This document shows positions 8,718 through 18,494 of a DNA stretch of 61,693 nucleotides, in pieces (position 1 is the first letter of the stretch; the number at the start of each line of letters is the position of its first letter). The DNA is taken from positions 1 to 61,693 of the forward strand of contig ONMI01000011.1 in NCBI GenBank assembly GCA_900318915.1. The letters run 5' to 3'. The notes beneath the pieces were generated by a model. It did no database searches, was not told the DNA's origin, and saw only the letters and a list, made by a program, of their open reading frames with translations. The DNA is from an uncultured Prevotellaceae bacterium. Lineage in GTDB: Bacteria > Bacteroidota > Bacteroidia > Bacteroidales > Bacteroidaceae. The translations under genes and the position numbers were made by a program.

Positions 8718-10166
8718 TTAGAGTGCTGCCGAATAAATCCACTGATAGATGCAGCTGACCACACCGAAGGCGAGGATGCCGAGCGTGCAGAGTGCCAGAG
8801 CCAGGCGCGTATTGACATCGCTGCGGAAAGTGGGCAGCGGGCTGTCGGTCTTCTTGATGTACATGGCCTTTACGATGAGCAGATAGTAGTAGAGGCTCAC
8901 CACGGTATTGACCAATGCCACAAACATCACGATGTAGGCAAGCACGCCCATGGTATTGTCGAAGGTATGTCCCGAGACAGCCGCCATGAAGACGAAGAAC
9001 TTGCTGAACATACCGGCGAAGGGCGGGATGCCGGCCAGCGAGAAGAGCGCCAGCGTCATGAGGAACGACAGCTTGGGGTTGGTGGTATAGAAGCCGTTGT
9101 AGGCATCCATATTGGTGGTACCTCCGTTGTTCTGCTCCACCACGCTGATGACAGCGAAAACAGCCAGGTTGGCAGCCACATAGACGAGCACGTAGAAGCT
9201 CAGTGCAGCCGAGCCGAGTACAGGCTCACCCACGAGGGCCAGCATGATATAGCCAGCCTGCGAGATAGAGCTGAAGGCCATGAATCGCTTGAGGTCCTTC
9301 TGGCGGATAGCGAAAAGGTTGGCCACGGTGATACTGAGCACGATGACCACATAGAGCAGATAATGCCACTGGTCGGAAAGAGCCGGGAAGACCTTGAAGA
9401 GGATGGTCATCAAGGTAAAGGCTGCGGCACCTTTGGAAACCACGCTCAGATATCCCGTCACCACAGTGGGAGCACCCTCATAAGTATCGGCCGTCCAGAA
9501 GTGGAAAGGCACGAGCGATATTTTGAATCCCAGTCCGCTGAAGAAGAACGCCAGGCCCGTGACCACGAGCGGTGTGGCCTTGAGCGTCTCAGGCATATCG
9601 CTGAAATAGAGCGTACCGCAGTTGGCATAGAGGAAGGAGAGTCCGAAGAGCATCACGCCGCTCGAGAACGATGCGGTGAGGATGTACTTGGCAGCGCCCT
9701 CGGCCGAGTTGTTGCGGTAGCGGTCGAAAGCCACGAGACATGCCATGGGAATGGAAGCCATTTCGAGTCCGAGGTAGAACATGAGGAAATGTCCCGACGA
9801 CATCATGATGAACATACCGAGCAAGGTAGACACCACGAGCATGTAGAACTCAGCCTCCTGTCGACAGTTCCTGTCGCCCGTTATCCACTGGCGGCTCATG
9901 ATGCACACCACGAGTGAGCCGCCGGCGAGGATAGCCTTCATGACGTTGACCGCCTGAGAGGTGACATACATCTCGCCGAAGGCAGTGACCGGCTCATGCG
10001 GCAGCACGCACACGACGGTGAGGGCCGCCATGAGCACGCACACGAGCGGGTTGAGCCAACTGCGTCGGTCGCGTCCGGCCGTGGCGAAATCGGCAATGAA
10101 GACAATTACCAGGATGGCCACGAGAATGGCCTCGGGAATCATATTTAAAAATTGACTATAATTCAT
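8718..10166 (-). CDS. nuoN: NADH-quinone oxidoreductase subunit N
   Basis: 482 residues, a polytopic membrane protein with about 14 hydrophobic helices of the Mrp antiporter-like family. It is one of three proton-pumping subunits of respiratory complex I in the cytoplasmic membrane. Family marks visible include LMFYLGLEMASIPMACLVAF (the conserved Glu of helix 5) and the discontinuous-helix region VPFHFWTADTYEGAPTVVTG with conserved Lys/His surroundings. It is the last gene of the nuo operon, 13 bp after nuoM, with the terminator immediately downstream. Length is normal for the family. Confidence 0.95.
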   Translation of the reverse strand: MNYSQFLNMIPEAILVAILVIVFIADFATAGRDRRSWLNPLVCVLMAALTVVCVLPHEPVTAFGEMYVTSQAVNVMKAILAGGSLVVCIMSRQWITGDRNCRQEAEFYMLVVSTLLGMFIMMSSGHFLMFYLGLEMASIPMACLVAFDRYRNNSAEGAAKYILTASFSSGVMLFGLSFLYANCGTLYFSDMPETLKATPLVVTGLAFFFSGLGFKISLVPFHFWTADTYEGAPTVVTGYLSVVSKGAAAFTLMTILFKVFPALSDQWHYLLYVVIVLSITVANLFAIRQKDLKRFMAFSSISQAGYIMLALVGEPVLGSAALSFYVLVYVAANLAVFAVISVVEQNNGGTTNMDAYNGFYTTNPKLSFLMTLALFSLAGIPPFAGMFSKFFVFMAAVSGHTFDNTMGVLAYIVMFVALVNTVVSLYYYLLIVKAMYIKKTDSPLPTFRSDVNTRLALALCTLGILAFGVVSCIYQWIYSAAL

Positions 10167-10179
10167 ATCACTGCTACGA

Positions 10180-11670
10180 TTAAGGAGTTACAACACTGAG
10201 GATAGGCGCCACGGCATCGCTGATGACATTGCTTGCCCAGAGGGGGAACACACCGAGTCCGGCCACACAGAAGATGAGGCAGCACACAGCGACGCGCTCG
10301 TCCCAGGTGGCATCGGTAAGTTCCTCATAATGCGGGTCGGCCACTTTCTGGTAGAGGATTTTTCCTACAACACGCAAGATATAGACCGCCGTAACCACGA
10401 TAGAGCCGCAGGCGATGATGGTGGCGGTGCGGTGGAACACATCATTGTTGGCGAATGAGCCCACGAAGATGGTCATCTCAGCCACGAAGCCCGAGAATCC
10501 CGGGAGTCCGAGGTTGGCCAGACCGGCGATTACGTAACCCACAGCGAGGAAAGGCATGATCTTCATAAGACCACCCAGTTTGCGCACGTCGCGGGTATGC
10601 GTACGACCGTAGATCATACCGATGAGGGCGAAGAAGAGTGCCGTCATCAAGCCGTGAGAGAGCATCTGGAGGATAGCACCCGTGCAGGAAGTCTTGGTCA
10701 TCATGAGGATGGCGAAGAGCACCAGTCCGCAGTGCGACACCGACGAGTAGGCATTGATATACTTCAAGTCGGTCTGCACACAGGCTGAGAGTGCTCCATA
10801 GACCACCGAGATGGTGGTAAGGATGAGGAAGATCCAGGAGAGTTCCTGTGCAGCATGCGGCAGGAGGAACATGGCGATGCGGAAACAGCCATAACCACCG
10901 AGCTTCATGAGCACGCCAGCGTGGAGCATAGACACAGCGGTAGGCGCGGAAGCGTGACCGTCGGGGCTCCATGTGTGGAACGGGAAGAGGGCGCCCAGCA
11001 CGCCGAAACCGATGAAGACGAAGGGGAAGAGGATGTTCTGCACATTCTCCGGAATATTGTTCATCTGTGCGATTTCGAGCACGTTCATGGTCTGTGCTCC
11101 GCTGAAGAAATAGATACCCACGATGCCGAGGATGAGGAGCGCCGAGCCACCCATGAGCATGAGGGTAAGTTTCATGGCCGAATACTCCTTGGCACCACTA
11201 CCCCACACACCAATGAGCAGATACATGGGAATAAGTGCCACCTCATAGAACATGAACATGGTGAAGAGGTCGGTGGAGATAAAGAAGCCGTAGACACCCG
11301 AGCTCAGCAGGGTGAACCAGAGGAAATACTCCTTGGTGAGCGGTTTGAGCTGCCACGAAGCGAAGGTGCCGGTGAAGACGATGATGCTCGAGAGGAGCAG
11401 CATGACCACCGAGATGCCGTCGACACCCACCGAGTAGGCGATATGGAGCGGTGCGAACCACACGTGTGAAGCCGTGTAGAGCATGGGATACGTCTCGGCC
11501 GGCATGGTCTGCCTAAGCTGTATGAAATCGATGGTGAGATAGATGGAGAGCGCCAGCAAGAGCGATGAGCCCACCACCATAACGCCCCTTACCTGATTGA
11601 GGTTCTGAGCGAGCCAGAGCCCGAGCAGCATCAGTGCGGGAATGATTACGAAAATTGTCAGTATACTCAT
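10180..11670 (-). CDS. nuoM: NADH-quinone oxidoreductase subunit M
   Basis: 496 residues, antiporter-like proton-pumping subunit of complex I. Diagnostic segments are the helix with LFTMFMFYEVALIPMYLLIG (conserved Glu), the FPFHTWSPDGHASAPTAVSM broken-helix motif and LKYINAYSSVSHCGLVLFA. About 14 transmembrane helices; normal length. It sits between nuoL (35 bp gap) and nuoN in the same transcript. Confidence 0.95.
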   Translation of the reverse strand: MSILTIFVIIPALMLLGLWLAQNLNQVRGVMVVGSSLLLALSIYLTIDFIQLRQTMPAETYPMLYTASHVWFAPLHIAYSVGVDGISVVMLLLSSIIVFTGTFASWQLKPLTKEYFLWFTLLSSGVYGFFISTDLFTMFMFYEVALIPMYLLIGVWGSGAKEYSAMKLTLMLMGGSALLILGIVGIYFFSGAQTMNVLEIAQMNNIPENVQNILFPFVFIGFGVLGALFPFHTWSPDGHASAPTAVSMLHAGVLMKLGGYGCFRIAMFLLPHAAQELSWIFLILTTISVVYGALSACVQTDLKYINAYSSVSHCGLVLFAILMMTKTSCTGAILQMLSHGLMTALFFALIGMIYGRTHTRDVRKLGGLMKIMPFLAVGYVIAGLANLGLPGFSGFVAEMTIFVGSFANNDVFHRTATIIACGSIVVTAVYILRVVGKILYQKVADPHYEELTDATWDERVAVCCLIFCVAGLGVFPLWASNVISDAVAPILSVVTP

Positions 11671-11705
11671 ATTGTATTATTCCGTTTTTGTCGTTATACC
11701 ATTCA

Positions 11706-13700
11706 TTACAAAGTGCACAGCAGGACGAGGGCCAGTGCCACAGCTCCTGTAAGGAACCACACGGCGTAGTTACGTACATCGCCGCTCTGCCAGCTTCGGA
11801 TGCTCTCTCCACCCTCGGCGGCACCCCATGCCATGAAGTTGAACGTACCGTCGATGACGTGGCGGTCGAACCATGCGATGGGTTTAGACACGAGGTTGAA
11901 GATAATCTTGTGCGTGACGAAGAGCCATATCTCATCCTGATAGAAACGTTTGTAAGCTGCGCGGTGCAGTTTGGGGAACGTCTTGTAGAGTTTGTCGGCC
12001 ACCGGCTGCGTCTCGCCCTTGAAGATGAAGGTAGCGAGGCAGATGCTGATGATGGCGATGATGGTGGAAGTAGCGGCCACCGTGGTATCGAAATGGATGG
12101 TATAGTCGGTACCAGCAGCGGAGACGAAGCTACCGAAGCTGCCGCCCATACCGGTGAATCCGGCGATGGTGGTATAAACACCCACGCCCACGGTGATGAC
12201 GCAGAGCACGATGAGGGGCACGGTCATGGTGAGGGGTGCCTCATGCGGTGTATGATGCTCGTGAGCCTCCTTGTTCTCGGTGCCCCAGAAGATACCGTAG
12301 TAGAGGCGGAACATGTAGAACGCCGTCATGGCAGCCACGCCCGTCATAATCCATCCCACCCAGGGGCTGTACTGGAAGCAAGCCGTGATAATCTCGTCCT
12401 TGGAGCTGAAGCCCGAGAAGAACGGTATACCAGCGATGGCCAGGCAGCTGATGAGGAAGGTGATGTGCGTGACCGGCATGTACTTGCGGAGTCCGCCCAT
12501 GAGCGCCATTTCATTGGAGTGTACTGCATGGATGATGCAGCCAGCACCGAGGAAGAGGCAAGCCTTGAACATGGCATGTGTGAAGAGGTGGAACATCGAC
12601 GCCATATAGCCCAGCTGCGTGTGGTTGTCGAGCACGGCCTCATGTCCGGGGAGGCATACGCCGAGGGCCACCATCATGAAAGCAATCTGCGAGATGGTGG
12701 AGAAGGCCAGCACACGCTTGATGTCGCTCTGTGCGCAAGCCACGGCAGCGGCATAGAAAGCGGTGAAGACACCCACCCACACAATGATGCTCATGGCCTG
12801 AGGCGCATACTGGATCCAGAGCGGGAACATACGGGCCACCTGGAACACGCCGGCCACCACCATGGTAGCGGCATGGATAAGGGCACTGACAGGTGTAGGA
12901 CCCTCCATGGCATCGGGCAGCCAGATATGGAGCGGGAACATGGCACTCTTACCGGCGCCGCCGATGAACATCAGCGTGAGCGCTGTGGGCAGGATGAAAG
13001 CCCCTGCGGTGAGCGCCTTGGCTGCATTGACACCGAGGAACGGCTCCGTTCCGGCACCCATGACTATCTCAGAGCCCGTGAAGCTGAAGCTGAACGACTC
13101 CGTATAATAGCCGAAGATAAGGATACCGATGAGGAAGAACATATCGGCGAAACGCGTGACGATGAAGGCCTTCTTCGAAGCAGCCACCGCCGTGTGGAGC
13201 GGATAGTAGAATCCGATGAGCAGGTACGAGCTCACACCCACGAGCTCCCAGAAGAGGTACATCTGGAAGATGTTGGTGGCCAGCACGAGTCCGAGCATGG
13301 ACATGGTGAAGAGCGAGAGGAAGGCGTAGTAGCGCTGGAATCCCTTCTCGCCATGCATATATCCGAAGGAATAGATATGCACCATGAGGCTGACGGTCGA
13401 GATGACGATGAGCATCATGACCGATATGGGGTCGAGCAGGATACCGATGTCGAAGTGAAGTTTATCGAGCGGCAGCCAGGTGAAATTATAGGGCACGATG
13501 GTAGCGAAGGTACCGTCGGCGAGCCTGGGTGCGCTGAAATAGCTGAAAGCCGTGAAATAAGACAGCACGGTGACGAGGCCCAGCGAAGTGGTGCCGATGA
13601 GTCCGGCCGTCTTGTGCGACATCTTCATGCCGGCGAGTCCCAAGACAAGGAACGACAGCAGCGGCAGAAGAAGGATAAAGGCTGTGAAACTGTAATCCAT
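11706..13700 (-). CDS. nuoL: NADH-quinone oxidoreductase subunit L
   Basis: 664 residues, the largest antiporter-like subunit and the distal proton pump of complex I. Markers are the LFWELVGVSSYLLIGFYY helix, MFPLHIWLPDAMEGPTPVSA in the broken helix, the HAATMVVAGVF motif, and a long C-terminal region containing the lateral helix (residues about 540-640) that normally braces NuoM and NuoN. Codon use is C-rich at third positions, as for other minus-strand genes here. A long open frame on the opposite strand (11655-14057) is a shadow of this gene. Confidence 0.95.
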   Translation of the reverse strand: MDYSFTAFILLLPLLSFLVLGLAGMKMSHKTAGLIGTTSLGLVTVLSYFTAFSYFSAPRLADGTFATIVPYNFTWLPLDKLHFDIGILLDPISVMMLIVISTVSLMVHIYSFGYMHGEKGFQRYYAFLSLFTMSMLGLVLATNIFQMYLFWELVGVSSYLLIGFYYPLHTAVAASKKAFIVTRFADMFFLIGILIFGYYTESFSFSFTGSEIVMGAGTEPFLGVNAAKALTAGAFILPTALTLMFIGGAGKSAMFPLHIWLPDAMEGPTPVSALIHAATMVVAGVFQVARMFPLWIQYAPQAMSIIVWVGVFTAFYAAAVACAQSDIKRVLAFSTISQIAFMMVALGVCLPGHEAVLDNHTQLGYMASMFHLFTHAMFKACLFLGAGCIIHAVHSNEMALMGGLRKYMPVTHITFLISCLAIAGIPFFSGFSSKDEIITACFQYSPWVGWIMTGVAAMTAFYMFRLYYGIFWGTENKEAHEHHTPHEAPLTMTVPLIVLCVITVGVGVYTTIAGFTGMGGSFGSFVSAAGTDYTIHFDTTVAATSTIIAIISICLATFIFKGETQPVADKLYKTFPKLHRAAYKRFYQDEIWLFVTHKIIFNLVSKPIAWFDRHVIDGTFNFMAWGAAEGGESIRSWQSGDVRNYAVWFLTGAVALALVLLCTL

Positions 13701-13721
13701 AATACTTTTGTCTTTTATCTG

Positions 13722-14030
13722 TTATCGTTTCATGTTCTTGATACTGTCGACGCTGTCACTGTGGAAGCGGCGGTACACATTGATGATGATAGCCACGGCG
13801 ACGGCCGTTTCGGCGGCAGCCACAGCGATGATGAAGAGCGTCATGAACATGCCCTCCATGCCCTCGGGATGGAGCAGGCGGTTGATGGCTGCGAAGTTGA
13901 TGTCGACGGCGTTGAGCACGAGCTCTACGGAGATGAGCATGGCGATGAGGTTACGCCTTGTGACGAATCCGTAGACGCCGATGAAGAACAACAGAGCGCT
14001 GAGCGCGAAGTAACATTCTATAGGTATCAT
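13722..14030 (-). CDS. nuoK: NADH-quinone oxidoreductase subunit K
   Basis: 102 residues, three transmembrane helices. The conserved membrane glutamates of the subunit are seen in LISVELVLNAVDINF and IIAVAAAETAVAVAI, both part of the proton channel chain (MrpC-like family). It starts 3 bp after the nuoJ stop; the end of nuoJ supplies a GAGGAGG about 11 nt before this ATG. Confidence 0.95.
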   Translation of the reverse strand: MIPIECYFALSALLFFIGVYGFVTRRNLIAMLISVELVLNAVDINFAAINRLLHPEGMEGMFMTLFIIAVAAAETAVAVAIIINVYRRFHSDSVDSIKNMKR

Positions 14031-14033
14031 AAC

Positions 14034-14555
14034 TTACTTGTCCTCCTCTTTTCTTGAAACAACGAGGCCTCCGATGATGCATGCCAGCAGGAAGACTGAG
14101 ATGAACTCGAATGCCAAAACATACTGATACTTCTCGCTGCCCACGAGTGCGTTGCCGATGTCCTGCATGGGCACCTCCACATCGTTGGCGGCCATATCGA
14201 GGGTGAAGAAGCCCGTCTTGAGCAGCACGAGCGCCACGACGACGAGTCCGGCTACGGCAGCCAGGGCGCCGGTGAGCATTTTGCTGCCCTTCACTCTCTC
14301 CTCCAGTCCCTGCAGGTTGCGTTTGCTCACGAGCTGTATGGCGAAGACATAGAGCATGGTGACGCCTCCGGCGTAGACACTGATCTGGGCGGCTCCCAGG
14401 AAAGTATAGTCGAGCAGGAAGTAGATGCCTCCCACTCCAAAGAGCACGAAGAGCAGGAAAGTTGCAGCACGCATGATGCGTGTGGTGGTGACGCACAGTA
14501 CAGCCGAAACGACGATTACGGCAGCGAGTACGATAAACATGAAAGTATTTGCCAT
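14034..14555 (-). CDS. nuoJ: NADH-quinone oxidoreductase subunit J
   Basis: 173 residues with five predicted transmembrane helices. The segment FLGAAQISVYAGGVTMLYVF is the signature third helix with the pi-bulge and conserved Tyr/Gly residues of NuoJ/ND6. The tail is hydrophilic (VVSRKEEDK) and overlaps in function as ribosome-binding sequence of nuoK. Position between nuoI and nuoK is the standard order. Confidence 0.95.
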   Translation of the reverse strand: MANTFMFIVLAAVIVVSAVLCVTTTRIMRAATFLLFVLFGVGGIYFLLDYTFLGAAQISVYAGGVTMLYVFAIQLVSKRNLQGLEERVKGSKMLTGALAAVAGLVVVALVLLKTGFFTLDMAANDVEVPMQDIGNALVGSEKYQYVLAFEFISVFLLACIIGGLVVSRKEEDK

Positions 14556-14560
14556 AATGC

Positions 14561-15100
14561 TTATTTCGTTTTAGTGTTGAACTTACCTATTTCGAGCGGT
14601 GCTCCCCCGTCGATGAGCTGGGGCAGTGAGCCACCCTCATACTTTTCCTTGTCGAGGTGCAGCACGAGTGCTCCGCGGTCGAAGACACTGTTCTCGAAAT
14701 CGTTTGTAAACTCGATAGCGTCGAAGTTGCACGCATTGATACAGAGCTGGCAGAACATGCAGTCGCCCAGGTCATACTGATAGTCGACGAGCTGTCTTTT
14801 TTTCTTTCCGGTTTCCTCATTGGTCACCATCTCCGATGTGATTTTGATGGTGCCGTTGGGGCAAGCCTTCTCGCACATGGTGCATGCCACACACTTATGG
14901 GTGCCATCCTCATTGCGTTTGAAGACCAGGCGTCCGCGGTGGCGTTTAGCCACATGGAGTGTGGTTTTCCGGTTTTCAGGATATTGTTCGGTCGACTTGG
15001 GTGTGAAGTACTCTCTGAGTGTGGTTTTGAGTCCCACGGCGAGTGTTTTCATTCCAGCGGCGACTTCTCCGAAATATGATGGTTTATTTTCCATTTCCAT
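14561..15100 (-). CDS. nuoI: NADH-quinone oxidoreductase subunit I (2x[4Fe-4S])
   Basis: 179 residues, the soluble ferredoxin-like subunit carrying clusters N6a and N6b that pass electrons to NuoB. Two CxxCxxCxxxC motifs are visible: CVACTMCEKACPNG and CMFCQLCINACNFD; the second lacks the proline that usually follows the fourth cysteine. In this operon lacking nuoEFG, NuoI and NuoB hold all predicted iron-sulfur clusters, so an external electron donor must deliver electrons near NuoI. A start two codons downstream (MENKPSY) is also possible. Confidence 0.95.
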   Translation of the reverse strand: MEMENKPSYFGEVAAGMKTLAVGLKTTLREYFTPKSTEQYPENRKTTLHVAKRHRGRLVFKRNEDGTHKCVACTMCEKACPNGTIKITSEMVTNEETGKKKRQLVDYQYDLGDCMFCQLCINACNFDAIEFTNDFENSVFDRGALVLHLDKEKYEGGSLPQLIDGGAPLEIGKFNTKTK

Positions 15101-15119
15101 AATCAGTTATCGCTATGTC

Positions 15120-16205
15120 TTATAAATAAAGTTTGAGTGCCACGACGACGGTCATGATGACGAGGTTGAGCAGTGAGAGCGGCATGAGATACTTCCACTC
15201 CAGTTTCAGAATCTGGTCGATACGGAGGCGCGGGAAGGTCCATCTCACCCACATGAGAATCCACACGAGGAAGAAGGTCTTTCCGAAGAACCACACCACG
15301 CCGGGAATATAGTCCATCACCTGGTCGAAGGCAGCGATGCCGATGTTGACGGGTGCCCATCCACCGAGGAACACGGTGGCGGCCACGCCGGCGATGATGA
15401 AGAGGTTGAGGTACTCGCCCAGGTAGAAGAATCCGAATCCCATGCCCGAGTACTCGGTATGGTGTCCGGCGGTGAGCTCGCTCTCCGCCTCTGCCATATC
15501 GAACGGTCCGCGGTTGGCCTCGGCGTTTCCTGCCACGAGGAAGATGAGGAATGCGATGATGGCGGGTATGTGTCCTTTGAAGATGAGCCACTGCCAGGGT
15601 CCGGTTTGTGCCTCCACGATGCCACTCACCTGCATGGTTCCGGTGAGAATGACGGCAGTGATGAGGCAGAGGCAGAGCGACATCTCATAAGATATCATCT
15701 GGACGGCTCCACGCATGGCGCTCACCACGGAGTACTTGTTGTTGGAGCCCCATCCAGCGAGGAAGATGCCCACCACTCCGATGCTGGAGATGGCGGTAAG
15801 GAGGAACACGCCCACATTGAAGTCGACGATGGTAGCGCCCTTGTTCCAAGGCAGGAATCCGAAGGCTCCCACCGAACCGATGATGACCAGTATAGGTGCC
15901 ACGATGTAGAGGAACTTGTCGGCCTTGTCGACGAAGAATATTTCCTTGATGAGCATTTTGAGCACATCGGCAAAGACCTGCAGCACGCCCCAGGGTCCGA
16001 CGCGCATCGGGCCGAGTCGGCACTGGAAGTAGGCACACACCTTACGTTCCATGAAGATGAGTGCGATAGCGATGAGCGCATATCCCACGAGGATGAGCAC
16101 GCCCACGATTACGCATTCTATCAGTATTGTCCAGAAGTCTCCGAGCCCGAGCGTATCGCGCAGGAGAGCGTCGAACCATTGTGTTACTATTGAAAAGTCG
16201 AACAT
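15120..16205 (-). CDS. nuoH: NADH-quinone oxidoreductase subunit H
   Basis: 361 residues from the start MFDFSIVTQW; an upstream ATG at 16244 would overlap nuoCD and add 13 non-conserved residues, so I prefer 16205. Eight to nine transmembrane helices; it forms part of the quinone chamber. Markers are FMERKVCAYFQCRLGPMRVGP (the conserved ERK and RxGPxR of the family), KADKFLYIVAP and the loop motif FDMAEAESELTAGHHTEYSG, whose acidic residues line the quinone path. Between nuoCD and nuoI as usual. Confidence 0.92.
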   Translation of the reverse strand: MFDFSIVTQWFDALLRDTLGLGDFWTILIECVIVGVLILVGYALIAIALIFMERKVCAYFQCRLGPMRVGPWGVLQVFADVLKMLIKEIFFVDKADKFLYIVAPILVIIGSVGAFGFLPWNKGATIVDFNVGVFLLTAISSIGVVGIFLAGWGSNNKYSVVSAMRGAVQMISYEMSLCLCLITAVILTGTMQVSGIVEAQTGPWQWLIFKGHIPAIIAFLIFLVAGNAEANRGPFDMAEAESELTAGHHTEYSGMGFGFFYLGEYLNLFIIAGVAATVFLGGWAPVNIGIAAFDQVMDYIPGVVWFFGKTFFLVWILMWVRWTFPRLRIDQILKLEWKYLMPLSLLNLVIMTVVVALKLYL

Positions 16206-16233
16206 ATTGCTATGAATTGTATGAAAAACACGC

Positions 16234-17796
16234 TTATCTGTCAATATCAGGTATCACGAAGTCGATGGCAGCGCCTGTGGTGACGAGGTCGGCTATTTTC
16301 TGTCCGCGTAGCATGGGGTCGAGAGCGCCCACGAGTGTAAGTCCCATGGGTCTCATCTTCATGCGGTAAGGACTCTTGTCGCCCCTTGAGTCGAGGTAGA
16401 CGCCGAATTCGCCGCTGGCTCCTTCGACAGAGAAGTACCACTGTCCTTCCGGCACTTTGATGACCGGTTTCTGCTTCACATAGAAGTCACCCTCAGGAAT
16501 ATTGTCGATGAGCTGCTCGATGATGTCGAGGCTCTGATACATTTCCTGAATGTGAATCATATAGCGGTCCATGGAGTCGCATCCCGTCATGGTGATTTGT
16601 TTCCACTCCACCTTGTCGTACATGACATACGGATGGCGCTTTCGGGTGTCGTTGGCCCAGTTGGCGGCACGTCCTGCGGGTCCTGTCACGGCATAGTTGA
16701 TGCAGTCTTCGCGGTTCATGACGCCCACTTTCTCGAAGCGGTTGTGCGTGATGACGTTGTCGCCGAAGACATCGAGATACTCCTGTATCATCGGCCGGAG
16801 ATACTTGCAGAGCTTTTTGGTGTTCTCCACGAAGTTGGGGTCAATATCATCCTGCAGTCCACCTATTCTATAATAGTTCTGGATGAGTCGTCCACCCGTT
16901 GTCTCCTCCATCACGTTGAGCACATGCTCACGGTCGCGCATGCAATAGAGGAAAGCGGTGAGGGCTCCGAGGTCCTGTGCGCAGCATCCGCAGAAGAGCA
17001 GGTGCGAGTCGAGTCGCTGCAGCTCGTCCATGATGGTGCGGATATACTTGATGCGGTCGGTGAGTTCGATGCCCATGCCCTCTTCTATCACGCCCACGAG
17101 CGCGTGGCGGTGCATCATGGCGCTCAGGTAGTTGAGTCGGTCGGTTAAAGCAAGTGTCTGGGGGTAAGTGTATCCCTCCCACATTTTCTCGATACCGCGG
17201 TGGATATAGCCCAGGTGCGGATAGATGCGTTTCACGGTTTCGCCGTCGAGCACGGTCTGGAGTCGGAGCACGCCGTGTGTGGAGGGGTGCTGCGGTCCGA
17301 TGTTGACCACATAGTCATTGTCGTCGAACATACGAACCTTCCGTCCCACGACCTCACCCTCGTCATTGAGCGAGTAGGTATCGCAGAAGTCGCTCTCCTG
17401 GTCGTCTTCGAGCGAATAGGAGTCGTCGAATTTCCAGTTTTTCCTGAAGGGATACCCTTTGAAGTCATTGCGCAGGAAGAGTCGGTTCATGTGCGGATGT
17501 CCGAGGAACTTGATGCCATAGAAGTCGAACACCTCGCGTTCGAGCAGGTCGGCCGCCTTCCAGATATCCACGACAGTGTCGATGACATAGTCGTCGCCTA
17601 TCTGCTTGGCGATGGTCTTCACGCTGGTGCGTTCGTTATTGTCAGTATTTTCGAGGATATAGACACATCCGAGTCCTTCCTCGCCGAAGTCCTCGCCGAT
17701 GATGGTGACGAGATAGTCGAAATGCTTTTTCTCCTTGAGCTGCTGCATTTTCGCCTTGAACTCAGCGAAATCGAATAATTGGAATTCCAGTTTCAT
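16234..17796 (-). CDS. nuoCD: Fused NADH-quinone oxidoreductase subunits C/D
   Basis: 520 residues. Residues 1 to about 150 correspond to NuoC (30-kDa subunit, with LEREVFDFYGIKFLGHPHM), and the remainder to NuoD (49-kDa subunit, starting at NIGPQHPSTHGVLRL and including ERVGVMNR-like FEKVGVMNRED and the GASGEFGVYLDSRG end). The NuoD part binds quinone. The ATG at 17796 overlaps the nuoB stop by 4 bp (ATGA) and is preceded by an excellent AAGGAGGACACCAA Shine-Dalgarno stretch, unusual in this phylum; a longer frame with an upstream start is therefore rejected. The C-D fusion is known in several Bacteroidetes and enterobacteria. Confidence 0.94.
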   Translation of the reverse strand: MKLEFQLFDFAEFKAKMQQLKEKKHFDYLVTIIGEDFGEEGLGCVYILENTDNNERTSVKTIAKQIGDDYVIDTVVDIWKAADLLEREVFDFYGIKFLGHPHMNRLFLRNDFKGYPFRKNWKFDDSYSLEDDQESDFCDTYSLNDEGEVVGRKVRMFDDNDYVVNIGPQHPSTHGVLRLQTVLDGETVKRIYPHLGYIHRGIEKMWEGYTYPQTLALTDRLNYLSAMMHRHALVGVIEEGMGIELTDRIKYIRTIMDELQRLDSHLLFCGCCAQDLGALTAFLYCMRDREHVLNVMEETTGGRLIQNYYRIGGLQDDIDPNFVENTKKLCKYLRPMIQEYLDVFGDNVITHNRFEKVGVMNREDCINYAVTGPAGRAANWANDTRKRHPYVMYDKVEWKQITMTGCDSMDRYMIHIQEMYQSLDIIEQLIDNIPEGDFYVKQKPVIKVPEGQWYFSVEGASGEFGVYLDSRGDKSPYRMKMRPMGLTLVGALDPMLRGQKIADLVTTGAAIDFVIPDIDR

Positions 17797-18494
17797 TTGG
17801 TGTCCTCCTTTTGTGTTTGTTTGAGTTCCTGAACGAAATCTTCGGGCACATCGGTGACGACGATCGGTTTTTTCCATCCCGAAGCGATTGCCTCGTTGCT
17901 GAGTCCGAGTTTTCTTTCCTCGGCGTTCTGTTTGTGGTTGGCCCCGCCGAAGAATTTCTCGACTTTCACTTTACGCTGGAGCTGCATCATGCCATAGAGG
18001 ATGGCCTCCGGTCTGGGCGGGCATCCCGGGATGTAGACATCGACGGGTACGATTTCGTCGATACCCTTCACCACATGGTAGCTCGACTTGAAGGGGCCAC
18101 CCGAGATGGTGCATCCGCCCACGGCCACCACATATTTCGGCTCGGCCATTTCGTCGTAGAGGCGTTTGAAGGCCGGTGCCATTTTATGTGTGATGGTGCC
18201 GGCTGTCATGATGAGGTCGGCCTGTCGTGGAGAGTTACGGGTTACTTCGAATCCGAATCTTGAGAAGTCGTAGCGTGCACAGCCTACGGCCATGAACTCG
18301 ATACCGCAGCAGCTGGTTCCGAAGGTAAGCGACCAGAGCGAGTTGGAGCGTCCCCAGTTGATGAGCTGGTCGAGCGACCCTGTGATCACATTCACTCCCC
18401 CCTCGTTGAGTTCCTTCACGAGTTTCTCGAGGCTTTCATTGTCTTTGAACTCCTCGTAGGGGATGCTTTTGATTTTCGGTTTTCTTATTTCCAT
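17793..18494 (-). CDS. nuoB: NADH-quinone oxidoreductase subunit B
   Basis: 233 residues from the ATG at 18494. It carries the N2 [4Fe-4S] cluster next to the quinone site: the ligands appear as FGTSCCGIEF, GGCTISGG and IPGCPPRPEA. A longer frame reaching 18713 would run through nuoA and is not used. The start overlaps the end of nuoA by 10 bp. The C-terminal tail (about 40 residues after GGANHKQNAEE) extends past the core fold, as in other Bacteroidetes. Confidence 0.95.
   Translation of the reverse strand: MEIRKPKIKSIPYEEFKDNESLEKLVKELNEGGVNVITGSLDQLINWGRSNSLWSLTFGTSCCGIEFMAVGCARYDFSRFGFEVTRNSPRQADLIMTAGTITHKMAPAFKRLYDEMAEPKYVVAVGGCTISGGPFKSSYHVVKGIDEIVPVDVYIPGCPPRPEAILYGMMQLQRKVKVEKFFGGANHKQNAEERKLGLSNEAIASGWKKPIVVTDVPEDFVQELKQTQKEDTK

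Noticed and set aside
8545-8742. A 65-residue minus-strand frame between the repeat and nuoN
   Set aside because: It starts inside nuoN, crosses the terminator stem and ends in the repeat; no promoter in front of it.
8640-9917. A plus-strand frame of 425 residues opposite nuoN
   Set aside because: Glu/His-rich antisense translation running across the nuo terminator; nuoN on the minus strand explains the sequence.
11655-14057. An 800-residue open frame on the plus strand opposite nuoL-nuoK
   Set aside because: It is a shadow of strongly biased coding sequence: the product is a low-complexity His/Asp/Glu-rich string with no domain, while the other strand encodes complete NuoL and NuoK.
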